A stretch of 64,000 nucleotides of DNA from NCBI GenBank assembly GCA_019671135.1, contig JAHRHY010000013.1, positions 372,001 through 436,000 of the forward strand, in the 5' to 3' direction. Both the position numbers and the translations under genes were made by a program. Below are positions 1 through 15,686 of this stretch, piece by piece. This DNA comes from Linnemannia hyalina. Lineage: Eukaryota > Mortierellomycota > Mortierellomycetes > Mortierellales > Mortierellaceae. The notes below the pieces were generated by a model, which did no database searches, was not told the DNA's origin, and saw only the letters and a program-made list of their open reading frames with translations. The first letter of the stretch is position 1; each line of letters opens with the position of its first letter.

Positions 1-1147
1 GTTCCAACAAGTTTCCACAGGAGAGGCGGGCACAGATGGCTGATTCTGCACTGAGATAGATACTGTTGTAACTGTTGGCGACATCTAGTAGCTGCTCCCT
101 GTCCATCTCTATGGGAAGGTTCATATTACATAGAAAGCAAATCGGACTATGTTAATTATTGCTCATTATTCGTTAAAAAACGCATAGAATCCAATTAGGA
201 GAACACATACTGGCAGTGTCGGTGATGGTTTGAATATGCTCTTCTGTGTGGACAAGCCCCAATTCTGCCTGTGTAGCCTCGCGTGAAGGGAGTTTGACCA
301 TCCGAGTCAAGCACCCTGCATTCTTCAGCGCCTCATAGATCTTCCAGATGCGCCTTGGGTCCTCGGGGTGATCATTATCTCCGTGGATGTTTTGATGAAA
401 TCTAATAAAAAGGCAAAGGGAATAATTAAACATTTGAGATTGCCGACCCATGTTATGTATGATCACGACAAGGTCTTGTGACAACAACGAACACCTTTTT
501 GTTATTATTTCTCTGTACCTCATTCTGACGTCGTAGACGTATCCAGTTTTGGTGCTCCTGCCGTCAATGGTGTCTGGCTGAGGTCTGGGTGTTGCAGTGG
601 CAACAACGGCAGACTGTCCAGACATAGGGGTCGAGGGTCCATCGTCTCCAGTCTCGCTGGATGTGGGTACTCCTGCAGCAGTGTATCCTGGCGACAATCC
701 ATTCTCAGCTGTCTGCGGCGATGGCGATAATCCTGTGGCAGTAGTAGTAGCAATGATAGCTGGTGGGTCGGCATTATCCGCAACGGCGTCCGTGACGATG
801 GTGGTGTTAATGGGCTCCGTAGTGTCTACGTCTGTCATGACTTGTTCTGTGGTTGAGGGTTCGGTGTCTGCGGGTTCAGTATCAGCGAGTTCGACATCAG
901 CAGGCTCAGCATGGTTGAGCTCGGCGTTGGTGAGTTCAGCGTCAGTGGGTCCATTATCTGTGGGCTCGGTAGCGATGGGCTCGGCGTTGGTAGACTCAGA
1001 AGCTGCTGCTGATGGTTCGTTGGCATCAACGACGGTGTCCATGGTGTTGGTGGCAGCGGGTTCCTCTGGTGAGATATCCATGGACATTTCGATAGAGGTA
1101 ATAACTCCCGATGACTCTTCCCTATCGCTTCCAGTTGTGTCCATCAT
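1..1147 (-). CDS. Histone deacetylase, Hda1-type (class II), 5' part only
   Basis: Probable class II histone deacetylase that removes acetyl groups from histone lysines in the nucleus. The gene runs off the left edge. Exons read on the minus strand are 1147-519, 401-211 and 108-1; the introns (402-518, 109-210) have GT-AG ends and keep frame. The spliced product gives [10 protein letters not shown] then [25 protein letters not shown], and later [18 protein letters not shown] and ARLSCGN, the order expected at the start of Hda1-type catalytic domains. The zinc-site residues lie beyond the window. About 200 residues precede the domain; they are acidic and rich in T, E, P, A and D with degenerate EPADTEP repeats. 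The first Met is uncertain: a splice-acceptor-like TTTTTAG sits 37 bases upstream with open frame between, so a 5' exon is possible. Confidence 0.82.
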
Positions 1148-2179
1148 TTCCTCGGTGACCCCTCCGTTTGTTGGTGCCAGTTCTAAAAATAATACACAGG
1201 AGGATGGAATAAAGGTGAGTGATGGTAGTCCGTAGGTTGTAGGTGCGCGCGTGAGTCTAATTGATAATAGTAAAAGTTATAGGCAGTAGCCACGTTGTGT
1301 GTGTGTGTGTATGTGAGCTTCGGAGAATAACAATAAAAGGAACGTGAAGAGAGCGACCCTTGGCTTACGCCTACGCCTACGCGTGTTGAGTCAGTTATCG
1401 TAATGATCAGTATTGGACTCGACAGAGGCGCGAGGTTTGAGTCTGGGCGTGTGATGGTTGATTACCATGGCTGTCAGAATAAGAGATTTCTTGCATCAGA
1501 AGTTGCTGTTCTCGCTGGGGTGTAATCCTGTGTTGAGTCCTTGGTGTGTGAGGAAAGAGATGGAAGCGATGCCACTACGCGGAGGATGGCGCAGATCTGG
1601 GGAGGGCGAGAAGGGCGATGTTGCGAGGGTATGAATGCAGCGTTTGGAGATGGCAGAGTCGATGAAGGAAAAGAGCGATAGTTGTAAAAAAAAAGCACCC
1701 TGAAGGAGATGTTGAGGTGGGAAGAAGGAAGGAGTGAGTGAAGGGACTAAAGGAAAAGAAAGAAAGAAAGAAAGAAGAAATGGAACAAAAGGTGGTCAAG
1801 GAATGGGAAGGGGTACAGTTTTCCCAGCGGGAACAAACGACCGACGACGACGCCATTGGAACCCCGCTTTGGTGCAGGGGCAGAGAAGGATATCTACGAT
1901 CGCTACACAGCGATAGCACAGGAAATCATCCTTGTCGCACATCTAATTATTTTGATCAAATGTATTTCTGATCCCTCACTGACAGATAGAGCGATCAGTG
2001 ATGGTGCCTGGATGGCAGCCTTGATATGTAGGAATCGACCTTCTATTGGTTGTCGTTCTTCTTTTGGGAGAGAGAGGGATAGATGGAACGGCCCTTTCTC
2101 GCACTCTCACATTCAAAACACTCCAATCCACTGCAAGGAACACAAGCTACGCCCACACAGAGACATTCCTTTTTTACTT
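1148..2179. other. Intergenic: HDAC upstream region and DUF4209 3' flank
   Basis: No supportable gene. It holds a (TG)n tract near 1300, purine-rich GAAA repeats near 1755-1780, and one copy of a short dispersed repeat with a perfect 7-bp hairpin stem (listed separately). Confidence 0.5.
1969..2055 (+). repeat. Short dispersed repeat with hairpin, copy 1
   Basis: Contains TCACTGA at 1976-1982 and its exact reverse complement TCAGTGA at 1995-2001. It then has GATGGTGCCTGGATG and ATCGACCTTCTATTGG. The same blocks in the same order occur at 14742-14826. It lies about 850 bp upstream of the HDAC start, in the same orientation relative to the gene as the second copy has to its gene. Confidence 0.55.
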
Positions 2180-4993
2180 TCAAAGAGTGAGAACAGGATT
2201 GACAGACTTGACAAGATCCAGCCAGGCAGCCTCAATCATCGGCAGCTTGACCCGCTCAAAATTCGACACAAACTTGTTCAAAAAGTTCACCATCGCAAGC
2301 CGCAACCGAATCTCCGCCGCCGACGACTTGTCCCCCACCGAACCTGCCACCTTCTCCTCTCCACCCTTCTCGACGTCCTTCTTATTGTTCTTAATATTGT
2401 TGCTGTCATTGGCCTTGTCAAGCGTGTCGCTCCCTTGGACCCCCTTCTCCTTCCTGTCAGACGGCACACCCACATTCATATCAACATCCTCAGCAAGAAG
2501 AACAAAATGCTCAACCAACGCCAAACACCCGGCCAACATCCCCAACCATCCGGGGACCAACGGTCTCATAGCCTCCAACTGCTTCCTCGACCGCGACGAT
2601 AACTGCCGTTGCCTCTGTAACTCCAAAAAGGTCCTCATTTTGGTCGTCACTTTTTCGGCCGCTGCTTGGATACTCTGCACAATCAGGATCCATGCTTGCA
2701 TGTTACTCGCCATTCCTTGTATATCCCCTTCCTCGTTATTGATATTGTTGTTGAGCGGCGGTAGTTGTGCGATGGGGTTGGTTCGAGTTGCCCAGGCAGA
2801 AAGACATATCCGGATCCGGTCCTGAACAGTAAAAAGGTTCACATCTGCCTTGTCAAAATTTGCCTCGCTCGAGAACACGACTGACAACTTGGGCTTCAAT
2901 CGCAAAATGATCCACTCTGTCTTCTCGTTCGTTTCCACGGTAGCAGCAAACCCCTCGGTAATGTCATCACCAACAACCCCAGCCTCTGCTTCACCCTCCT
3001 TGCTCTCTGTATCCTGCAGAACGGCACCGGGGTACTCCAAAAGTACACAAAACGCACGAGCAGTCTCCTTCCTGATCGCCGACCACTCATCAAACCGCCG
3101 TTCAGTATACATCCGCATCCATTCCCGAGTCTCCTCCGCCACAGCCTCACACTTCCCAGGAACAGCTGTCAAATCCAGCGTCAAAAGGAAGACAACCACC
3201 CCAAGGTAATAGCCGAACCACGGTTCACTCCTGATGTCGGCTGTGAAGTATACGTTGTTCTCTCCATGGCTCGTCCTGTCCCGAAGTCGGGGTCCTAGCG
3301 CCGCCAAGAACAGATCCTGCAGCAAGTTCTATTTTGTATAAAAGAAAGCAAAGGAGTTGTTGGTGATCAGAGTCTGATAATACAACCTTGAAATAGATCG
3401 ATCATCCATCTGATCATGTAAATGCTTGTTACCGTGGCTTGAGGCCCAAGTTCAGAAAACAGCCGATTCGGGATCGCGTCCGGCGAGTACTCCTTCAAAG
3501 CCTCCGCATCAGATTCAAAATACTCTGCAGGGACGAATTCTTCCAGGATCACATCCAGTGTCAAGTAATACTCTCCGGCAACAAGTGCACACGTCCGATC
3601 CTGTTTGCACCTATTCGCACGCACATATATCAACCGCAGCCCATGTTCCAGAAGTGGCAGACTCGCCATCACAAACATGAACGACGATCTCTGTCCTGCT
3701 GTTGCTGCTCCTATGGTAGCCGGCTTCAGATGTCGCAGAGCAGAGATCCACTGTTCAACAGTTCCAATCGTCACAAACGAACTCTCGCGCACAACCGCCT
3801 CCAGCACCAACCTCACTTGATCCCAATCCTGATCCTGTCTTGCAATTTCTCCATTTCCTGACGAATCCGATATTAGCAACGGCAACTTCCCACCCCTGAA
3901 AGCCACTCGCTCATACATCGCATCAAATCCATCCAGTCCTGTCTCCGCTTCCTGCTGAAAATAATAACTGGTCCTGGGTACTCCAACTCCTCCATGTCGA
4001 ATCTGCAACCCTGTTGCCAGTTTCTGTCGGACCCCCACAGCAATCGACATGGTTGTCACGATCAGCATGGCTCCATAGGCATCCAAAGGTATTTGATCCC
4101 TTGGTGTAATAAATCCATGCCAGAGTAGGTTCCGGATGTTGAGTGTTAATGGCGATCCCATCAAAGTCTTTATCACCCGGATCTACAAACGTTTGTTTCA
4201 AAAACAACAGGAACTATTAGGCCAAGGGGTATGAATGTGTGTTAAGGTATGAACATGCCAGCTAGAAGGCAGTGTAAGAACTGGAGTTCTTACCAGGGTG
4301 CGATCGACAGGTTTGGCGAGACAGGGCACAGCGACTAGATCCCGCACCAAGAATGGGATGAACTTGTCCGGTCCCTGCAACGTATAAATAATCTAAGGCA
4401 AAACAAATTAAACAGGTATATGTCAATGCTAAATATTTGCATCGTTCGCTTACACTGCATTAACAATAATACCAAGTATAATACACGCTTACATTGACGA
4501 TCAATTGCTCGAGGACGGTAGACCCAACGAGCCACGCCTGATCATACTCCCCTCTCACAAAAGCCTCAAACCAAACCTCTGTCGCCTGCCTTCCTGTCGC
4601 CCCCAGCCAAGGTTCTAGCCCATCCACGTCATACAGATCCAACAACGCCCTCGTCGTTTTAGCAACACCATCACCTCCTCCTTGGATCTGCTGTAGGGTG
4701 AGTCGAGTGAGCTTCGACAACACGGACACACAGCTCCGCTGGAAGAGATCAAAATCCCTGGGTTGCGAGGCGGTTGGGATATGTGCCTGGACAACTGCAG
4801 GGGGTAGAGAAATATGCATGGCGTCCAGCAATATCAGTCCTTCGTCTGAGATGTATTCTGTTGGTATTGTTGATGCATAGTGGGTATTGGGGTCGTCTGA
4901 AGAGGAGGAGGGTTGGTGTTGGGTTGTGTCAAAGTAGACCAGGTCCCGCACGAAGGGAGGAATGAATGAGCTCTGCTGTTGTTGTTGTTGCAT
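2180..4993 (-). CDS. DUF4209 protein, ERMARD-like
   Basis: Four exons on the minus strand: 4993-4493, 4374-4294, 4182-3433 and 3328-2180. Introns of 104-118 bp have GT-AG ends, and the spliced product is about 826 residues. The third exon carries [11 protein letters not shown] (residues ~208-218), which fits the conserved RNxxxHG motif I know for DUF4209. In animals this domain occurs in ERMARD, an endoplasmic-reticulum-membrane-associated protein linked to RNA degradation; the biochemical role is not established. The start is ATG followed by a CAA run (MQQQQQQ). The C-terminal third has charged and low-complexity segments ([21 protein letters not shown]). The donor of intron 3 was chosen at 3432 because the alternative near 3390 breaks frame. 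Family assignment is fairly secure; function is inference. Confidence 0.72.
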
Positions 4994-5969
4994 CTCCGCG
5001 TCCGAATGAATCCGTGAAAGTGAGTGGTAGTAGAAGTAATGAAATCACGTTAGGTGTCAAGTGCACCTAATGAGGGTAGAAGGTAGTGCGAATGAACAAA
5101 CACTGAAAGGAGCGGAATTGAAAGTCATGATGGTACTCTTCTGTGGAGGCGCGGTTGGGGGATAGAAGTTGAAAGAAGGAAGACTAGCACGAGTCCCTGG
5201 AAACTCAATTGAATATCACGCATCTCATGTCCGCAGCAACTGCCTTTCGAGCTCAACGCCACGTGCAGATCCTTTTGTTTGTTAAAGACATGATCTCTGG
5301 TATTCGTTCCTCATGCCCTCGTCTTCTCGTTTTTTCGTCCGTTTCTTCTCTCCTTTCCCTGTTCCGGACTCGTTGCAAGCGGTAGGGGTGCGAAAAGGTA
5401 GAACGAAAGAAAGAAAGAAAGGAAGGAGGGAGGAAAGAAGAAGTGAATTCTTAGCGCCAGAAGGGCTACTTCATCTTGTTCTTCATTTTGGCTCCGTGGA
5501 TATCCGGAGGTAAATGTTCCTTGACCATTGCGCGAACACCGGTAGCCGTAGCCATGGTGTTCCCTCTACCATCCACAAAACCATACGAAGGGCTTATTAT
5601 TATTATTTTCCTTCTCATCAAGACAACAAACAACGACAACAACAAAAACACGGCCAGTCTTCACAACCTTTCTCACTTTTCTTAACGATCAATGAGACAC
5701 ACACTCATAGAAGGATGGGAACAAAAATAAAAAAGAAAGAAAATAAACGGCACTGACACCGCTACATCAATGTGCAGGCAGAGAAGGAAGAAAGAGAGAA
5801 ACACAACAAGAAACAAGGTTAGGAAATCTTCCAATGTGAGGATGACTGGAAGTAGGTCTGTACTACGTTACATCAAAGTGAGTAACTCCTTGATACGATT
5901 CAAATATGATGACTATGAACAAAATATATATATACATACAAAAAAACACTCACAAACGCACGCGTGTGA
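4994..5969. other. Intergenic
   Basis: Upstream of the DUF4209 gene and downstream of the UPF0658 gene. It contains GAAA/GGAA purine repeats near 5405-5445 and AT-rich stretches near 5600 and 5925. No gene, tRNA or clear promoter box is seen. Confidence 0.5.
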
Positions 5970-9675
<3,706 letters not shown>

Positions 9676-11209
9676 GGATCGTCAGCCGCTTATGTGTCGT
9701 AGGAGACGCTATTGCTGTTGTTGTCTGTTGTTATTGTTGTTGGTGGTATTATTGTAGATAAGCTTTGTTGTTTAGAGAAGTGCGATGCTATTTGCTAATG
9801 TTTGTTGTTTGTTGATTTGTTTTGTCAGAGGGTTGTGTAACGGTTCGTGCGTTGCAGCTGTGAGAGAGAAAGAAAAGTTATGTAAGGGCAAGCGAGAAGA
9901 AGAGTCGAGTGAGAGGAAGTAACAAGAGAAGAGAGGAAGTAACAAGAGAAGAGAAAAGAGAAAAGAGAAAAGAGAAAAGAGTTCAGTCAAGGGTCGTTGT
10001 TTGTTCCTGAATCAAAACGCTGTGTGGGGGAATGGGTTGGTCTCATTGGGCATCCAGGGTCCATCTTTTGTGGCAAGGGTGCAGTCGCGCGTTTGAGAGT
10101 GTGTGAGCACACAGGGACATGCAGGATAGGGTCAAGGTTCATAAGTAAGGAAACGCACCCTTGTTTTGGTATACTGACACTGTCCAGAAGAATTCGTTGT
10201 TTGTTGTTTATTGTTGTTCCTGGTGGCTCGAGCAAAAGGACGGAAAGAGAGCGGCGACGAATGGAGGGAGGTGAATGTGAATGAATGAATGAAAGTGAGA
10301 GAAAGTAAGAAAAAGGAATGAACCATCCCTCTTCCATGCTCACCTCATTGCAGCAATTGGCTACCACAAAACCTGCTCCTTTAACATTCACCTTGGCATT
10401 TGCCCTTTGGTTCTATCGCCCCCGTTTCCTTTTGTGTTTCCTTCTGTGCTTCATTGTTTTCATATTACACATTACACATTATTTCTGTATCATTTCGCCC
10501 ATTGTTCTCTCCTACATCTCCTAACTCTCATTTCTTGACGTTCGTTCTTTTGAATTGTGTCTTTCGCGCCATATTCTCTACTCCTCTTTTTTCAACCCCT
10601 CTGTCCATCTGTTTCTCTATCTTACTTTATTTTCTCCTATTATTCGCCTGGTGCATCCTTTCCTCCCCCTCTCTAGTGTGTGAAAAAGACGAACATCCAT
10701 TACAAGCCAATCACTCTGTTCACGCCGCCTTTCATCCCCACTGGAGAGCGCAATGGACCCCACCCACTTGGCCACCAAAGAACACAAGAAAATGGGGCAA
10801 AAAATTGATCGTATCTCGTGCAGACAAGGCACATAAGCTACAAGAAGGACTTTGTGTTTGAGCTCCATATGTCACATAGTCCTCCTGGTTTTTTCTTTTT
10901 TCAAGTAAAGATCCAGGAGCCACTTTTTTTTTTGTTGATGGCAAAACAGTACAGAGAGAGCGAGAAAAAAATATAGGAGGCAGGTAAAGAGTAAAGAATG
11001 GTACACCGTTTATCATACCATACTACACCACCCCTCAAAATTGCCAAAACCATTCGGAAGGACTCTCTTGTTCATCATGAAATATCTCGTTTTCGTTTTA
11101 TGTAAAGGATAAGCGAATAGTTGCAAAATATGACAGGGCAGCATAGAAGATGGCCAAATATCTAACCCCAGAACTACTTCCTCCTTACATCCTGCATTCC
11201 CCCTCAGAA
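9676..11209. other. Intergenic, with purine-rich tandem repeat
   Basis: No gene supported. Between UPF0658 (5' side) and the acyltransferase (3' side). Contains two exact 20-bp copies at 9911-9930 and 9931-9950, followed by GAAAA repeats to about 9980, then CT-rich sequence near 10500-10670. Confidence 0.5.
9911..9980. repeat. Purine-rich tandem repeat
   Basis: Two identical 20-bp units (9911-9930, 9931-9950) run into GAAAA repeats. This is simple sequence upstream of the UPF0658 start and would be CT-rich in the minus-strand leader. Confidence 0.7.
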
Positions 11210-13900
11210 TCAGACATAGGTAGAGACATCAAAGGCGCTCTTGCCGCCCATCCTCTCAACCAACTCCCTATCGATCCGATTCACAAGATCCTGCCGCCAC
11301 CGCTTCATCTCTGCATTTCCTCCACACAACTTCCACCACCACACACTGACCTGCATCTTCAGATCAATCTGCCATTCCCAGATCCACACCGTCCCATATG
11401 CGATCGTCGGGAACACCACAAACGTCGAAAGCAGCCAGAACAAAACAATCCGGCCCATCGTCCAGTACTCCTTGAGCCATTCCCAGTGACTGACCCATGC
11501 GGTAAGGATTGAAGAGTAGACGATAAAACAGACCGGCATCAATGCCAACGAGACCACAATCTTCCATGTAGCAATCACATCTCGTCCTGGCCATCTCGAT
11601 ACTGGGAGGTACGACTGGAACGCCAACATTGCCTGCTGGCCCTTCTGGTTCGCAGCCCATGTCGCCAAAAGTCCGACGGGTCCAAAGAGCAGTGTTCCGG
11701 GGAGCGACAGCAAGAACAGGGCCGGTAAGAGGAACAATGCGGGCATGGTGAACAACAGCGCAACCGCAATGTGGGGCTCTGCTGTCAGTTGCCAATCCCG
11801 AACGCCGCTGTTGGTCAGGTGTTTGTCGTAGGCGTTGATGTCGCGCTTCAGCGCACCCATTGAGGGAGTCAAAGACAGTTGGGCGTATCCCTTGGCGAAC
11901 CGGCGAGTGAGCTCCAGCTTTTGGGGTACCGTCAGCTTCTTTCCTGAGCCATAGAGTCGTCGTGTCGCCTTGTACAGGCGCAGCTCGTCATAGTTGGGGG
12001 CGTTGAGTGTCAATCCTTCAACTGCCGTATGAATCATCTGAAGCAGTTCCGTGCATGCTGTTTTTGACATATAAAAAAAAACCCCCCCCACACAAACACG
12101 TGTTAGTAAAAGCGCTGTAGAAAAGTTTCAACAAGCATCACAAAAATGATCCACGTGTACCTTGCTTTTTTGCCTCTCCGCCTTCACGGTACATGGCAAC
12201 AAGATGGTCGGGGACAGTCATGGGGGATCCATAGTCTGCATAGAATCGGGATCGGAATCGATGGCGGTTGAAAAAGTTGAGGCCACAGGGTACTATCCGA
12301 AGAGTCTTGGACGGGTTCTGGGCAAGGTAGCCCAGGACCATGATGGTGCATCCGTACTTGAAGTCGAGCAGGTGATAGTCGTCGCTGGAGATACCCTCGG
12401 GAAAGACGGCGACGGTTCGTCGGTCTTCAAAATTCTGCCAGACGCTCTCGTAAATGACGGAATGATCGATAGGGTGAGAAAACGTGAATGTGCAGGGCAG
12501 GGCTGGGAAACGAATAGGCTGGGAGGAGGAGGAGACTACGGATGTCGAGGTGTCGTTGGTAGTGTTGGACGATCCTGAGGTACCGGAAGTACCAGAGGTG
12601 GTGTTCTCCCTCGAGTTGGAAAACGATGGTCCTGAGCCATAGTTGGTTGGGATTGGCGTACCGTTTCCTGTAGTTATCAGTTCGTGCGACAAAGCAGAGC
12701 CGTTGTTTCCGTGATTCAGCAGGTAGTCGTCCTCGCCGACATCGCCTATGACACTGGAACTGTGTGTTGTCGAGAATGAGGACAGTCTTGCGTTCATGTC
12801 GACGGGTCTTGTCGCAGCATAGACGGGACTGTGTCGTGTCGAGTTCATGGACAGGGATTTCTTCAGAAGCGGAGTTGCCTCGGTAGTCTTGAAGTTGGGC
12901 GGTGCCTTGACAGATCCTGGAATATCGGCTCCTGTATATGTCCCATTCTCAATCATATGGGCCAGATCGGTCGAGCCAAGAGCAGGATCTGGCGACTTTG
13001 AAAAGATCTTTTGGACAAACTTGCCGATGGTTCCCGTCGCACTGCTGGCCATGACGCCTCCGTTCTGTTGTTGTTCCTGAGCCTTGAGGGCCTCGTTGAT
13101 GCCGACCCAGGTGTTGCCGCGCTCGACTCTGATCTTGAGGGATCCATGGCGGACAATCTTGCGCGATTTGATGTAGGCGATATCCCGTTCGGAGGTGAGG
13201 GTGGCGGGAACCCATTTGAGACCGGGCGCTTTGAAGGCGACCTTGTTGTCACTGACGATGGACTGGACGACGGCATAGCATTGGGTGATGCGGTTGTCCT
13301 TGTTGGCGTCCTCGAACAGGCCGGTTTCGATGTAGACTGTGTCACCTTCATTCAATTGCCATCCGATGCCGTGTCCCTCGATCGAGTTTCCGTCCTGGGA
13401 TATAGTCACTGTGCTTGTTCCGCCGAATCTTTCTGCGTCCTGTGGCCTATTTTTGTCATTGAACAAGTCCAAAGTTCAGTGTCGTTAGTGCGTGGCGTCG
13501 TCCTGTGTGTGTATCAGTAGAGGTGGTGGACTGGTATGTATTCAAAAAGGGAGGCCCATGTCACCCCATGTGGGCACAGTCTCAGTCACGCCATTCTTGG
13601 CGCACTGAGTGTATCGAGCTCAGCCGGACATTGTCTTAATCTGCTTATGTCAAGGCGGCTAACCGTGGGGAAAAAATGACATCTTCAGTTCTCCACGGAC
13701 AAAAACGACAAAGGGCCTGGACAATCCTCTCCTCTCCTCTTGGTCTGTACTCACATGAGCACAGTGCTGTCGTCTTGAGATCAAACACCTACTTCCTTTC
13801 TCTCTCTTTCACAAGAGCAAACACCAAAAAAAATAAAACTTTTTTCCGCTTATCGTTACATCTCAGCTAAGCCAACCCTCCAACCCTAACTCTCCAGCTC

Positions 13901-13940
<40 letters not shown>

Positions 13941-14227
13941 GAGACGAACCTTAGAACAGGAATGGCGCCAATCTTCCTCGCGATTCCACCGATGGCAGTT
14001 TTAAAATTCGGTTGCGCCATCAAGAACGAAATCTGCCCCGGGTAAGTAGCAAGGAGAGCTAGCCCATCGAGGAGGTAGTTTCCGTGGTTGGAGATGACGA
14101 GGATGGGTTCGTCTTGGGGGATGAGGTTTGAGTGAAAGGCGTCATAGTCCCTGAAAAAGATGTGGAAGAGAGTTCGGCAGAGGAGTTTGACGAATGAGTA
14201 TAGGCCGGGTATCTTTCTGTGGACCAT
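11210..14227 (-). CDS. Glycerol-3-phosphate/DHAP acyltransferase, Sct1/Gpt2-like
   Basis: Transfers the first acyl chain to glycerol-3-phosphate (or dihydroxyacetone phosphate) in glycerolipid synthesis, normally at the ER. Three exons: 14227-13950, 13446-12161 and 12057-11210, about 803 residues, close to yeast Sct1/Gpt2 length. Block I is SNHGNYLLDG (H48, D54; H-x5-D spacing, as I recall for the HANQFVD of yeast Gpt2/Sct1). Block II is IGAIPVLRPQDAERF (~87-101), whose splice through AG|G restores Arg. Block III is VFPEGISSDDYHLLDFKYG (~440-458), and block IV is IVPCGLNFFNRHRF (~477-490). A Ser/Thr/Gly-rich insert separates blocks II and III. C-terminal hydrophobic segments lie at ~617-650, 686-706 and 724-746. 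Intron 1 is 503 bp, far longer than its neighbours, and holds a 31-A run (T in the transcript). Confidence 0.9.
13902..13932. repeat. 31-nt poly-A tract inside acyltransferase intron 1
   Basis: An uninterrupted run of 31 A on the plus strand, so a U-tract in the pre-mRNA, 16-46 nt after the intron donor at 13949. Length may be affected by sequencing error. Confidence 0.85.
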
Positions 14228-15686
14228 TCTTGCTCCCTTCTACTGCTGTGTCTTTTTTGGGTATAGATGGTTGTTATTATGGCGTTGGTGGCTGGTCGAC
14301 TGGTTATCGTTATATATGATAGGTGAGAAAGAAGGAAAGTCGTGAGAGGGGTGCAGGGTTGGATAAATGTTGGAATGAGTGTTGAAACCAGGAAGCAAGA
14401 CGAAGATGAAAAAGAAGTGAGGTTGCGAGTGAAAACAAAGATAGGGTAAAGAAAGGAAGAAAAGAACAAAGGTCGTTAAAAGGAAGGAAGGATGTGAAGG
14501 AAGGAAAGGAAGAAAAGAAGAGGACAAGTCGAACAGCTCAGCCTCGAGAAGAATAAAAAAGGGAAAGAGGGATGATGGAACTAAAAAGGAGAAGGTGGAG
14601 AACGTAATAAACCAAAGAACAAAAGGCAGGCATTTTTCTTCCGACCTAATCCCTTTGCTTATTACTTTCCTGTCTGCATTTTCTTTTACTTTTGTTGCCA
14701 ATTACCTTCGCCAGTCGCTATCAAGACGACCGTTTTTATCTCTGATCCTTCAGTCACTGAGACAGACAAAGTCATCAGTGATAGTGTCTGGATGAGGAAA
14801 GGGATCAACCTTCTGCTGGCCGTTCACTGATGATACAAAGCGAGAAAGAACAAATCATCTTTCTCAGAATCCACTTCTCTTTCTACACCAGCAAGGAAGT
14901 AGAAAAAGAGAGGGCAGCAGAAGCTGAGCTGAATAAAAGAAGGCCACCAAGACCATGGCAAGCGTGTGAGAGCAATGTAAAACAAGAGTCCCTAATCCTT
15001 TTTTGCGGTGTACCTGTCTGTTCGCTCAGCCCATTGATGGACAGACAGCACAAACACAAACAAACAGGGCGCACCCACATGCATACACTACCCTCATCGT
15101 CACAGACACACCTAACACCCAACAGACATACAATTCAAACAGAGTTTCACCCACTAGCCCTCTTCTCGCTTCATTTTTTCTCCTTACCTTACCCTCTTTG
15201 GCATACATATCGACTACGACTCTCCTCTCTTGCTCCCACGATCTCACCCAAACTTCAATTGCATCATGTACCTATGGCGCTTTTCTGGTATCCACTTCTC
15301 CCTTCATTGAAAATGTTTAAATAGCTGCTGTCTCCGTCTTCCTAAGGATGTTTTATTATGTATTATTATTACTTTCGCATATTGGCAACATAATGGCCAT
15401 GGTGTTAAAGCAAAGACGACAAGAAGGAGAAAAAAGAAACAATATTAGAGCTATAGGGAGGACAAAGACGTACACCTCCCCATGTTGCCTCATCATCAAA
15501 TTAAATAACACTAAACGCTGCCCGCATCTGCGGCGTTTCGACTCTGTGTGTGCTGTTGTGTGTGTTGTGTGTAACAAAGACTATGTAAGAATTGTGGAGG
15601 AGGAAGAATGAAAAAGAAAAAAAATGGACAAAGATATGATGTGGAGAAGGAGAAAGATGTGCATGGTAAAGTAAACAACGTCCAAA
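14228..15686. other. Intergenic: acyltransferase upstream region
   Basis: Purine-rich near 14330-14600 (CT-rich leader for the minus-strand gene). Contains the second copy of the hairpin repeat at 14742-14826. No gene recognised. Confidence 0.5.
14742..14826 (+). repeat. Short dispersed repeat with hairpin, copy 2
   Basis: TCACTGA (14754-14760) and TCAGTGA (14775-14781) form a 7-bp inverted pair. They are followed by TAGTGTCTGGATG and GATCAACCTTCTGCTGG, parallel to the copy at 1969-2055. It lies about 530 bp upstream of the acyltransferase start, in the same relative orientation. Confidence 0.55.
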
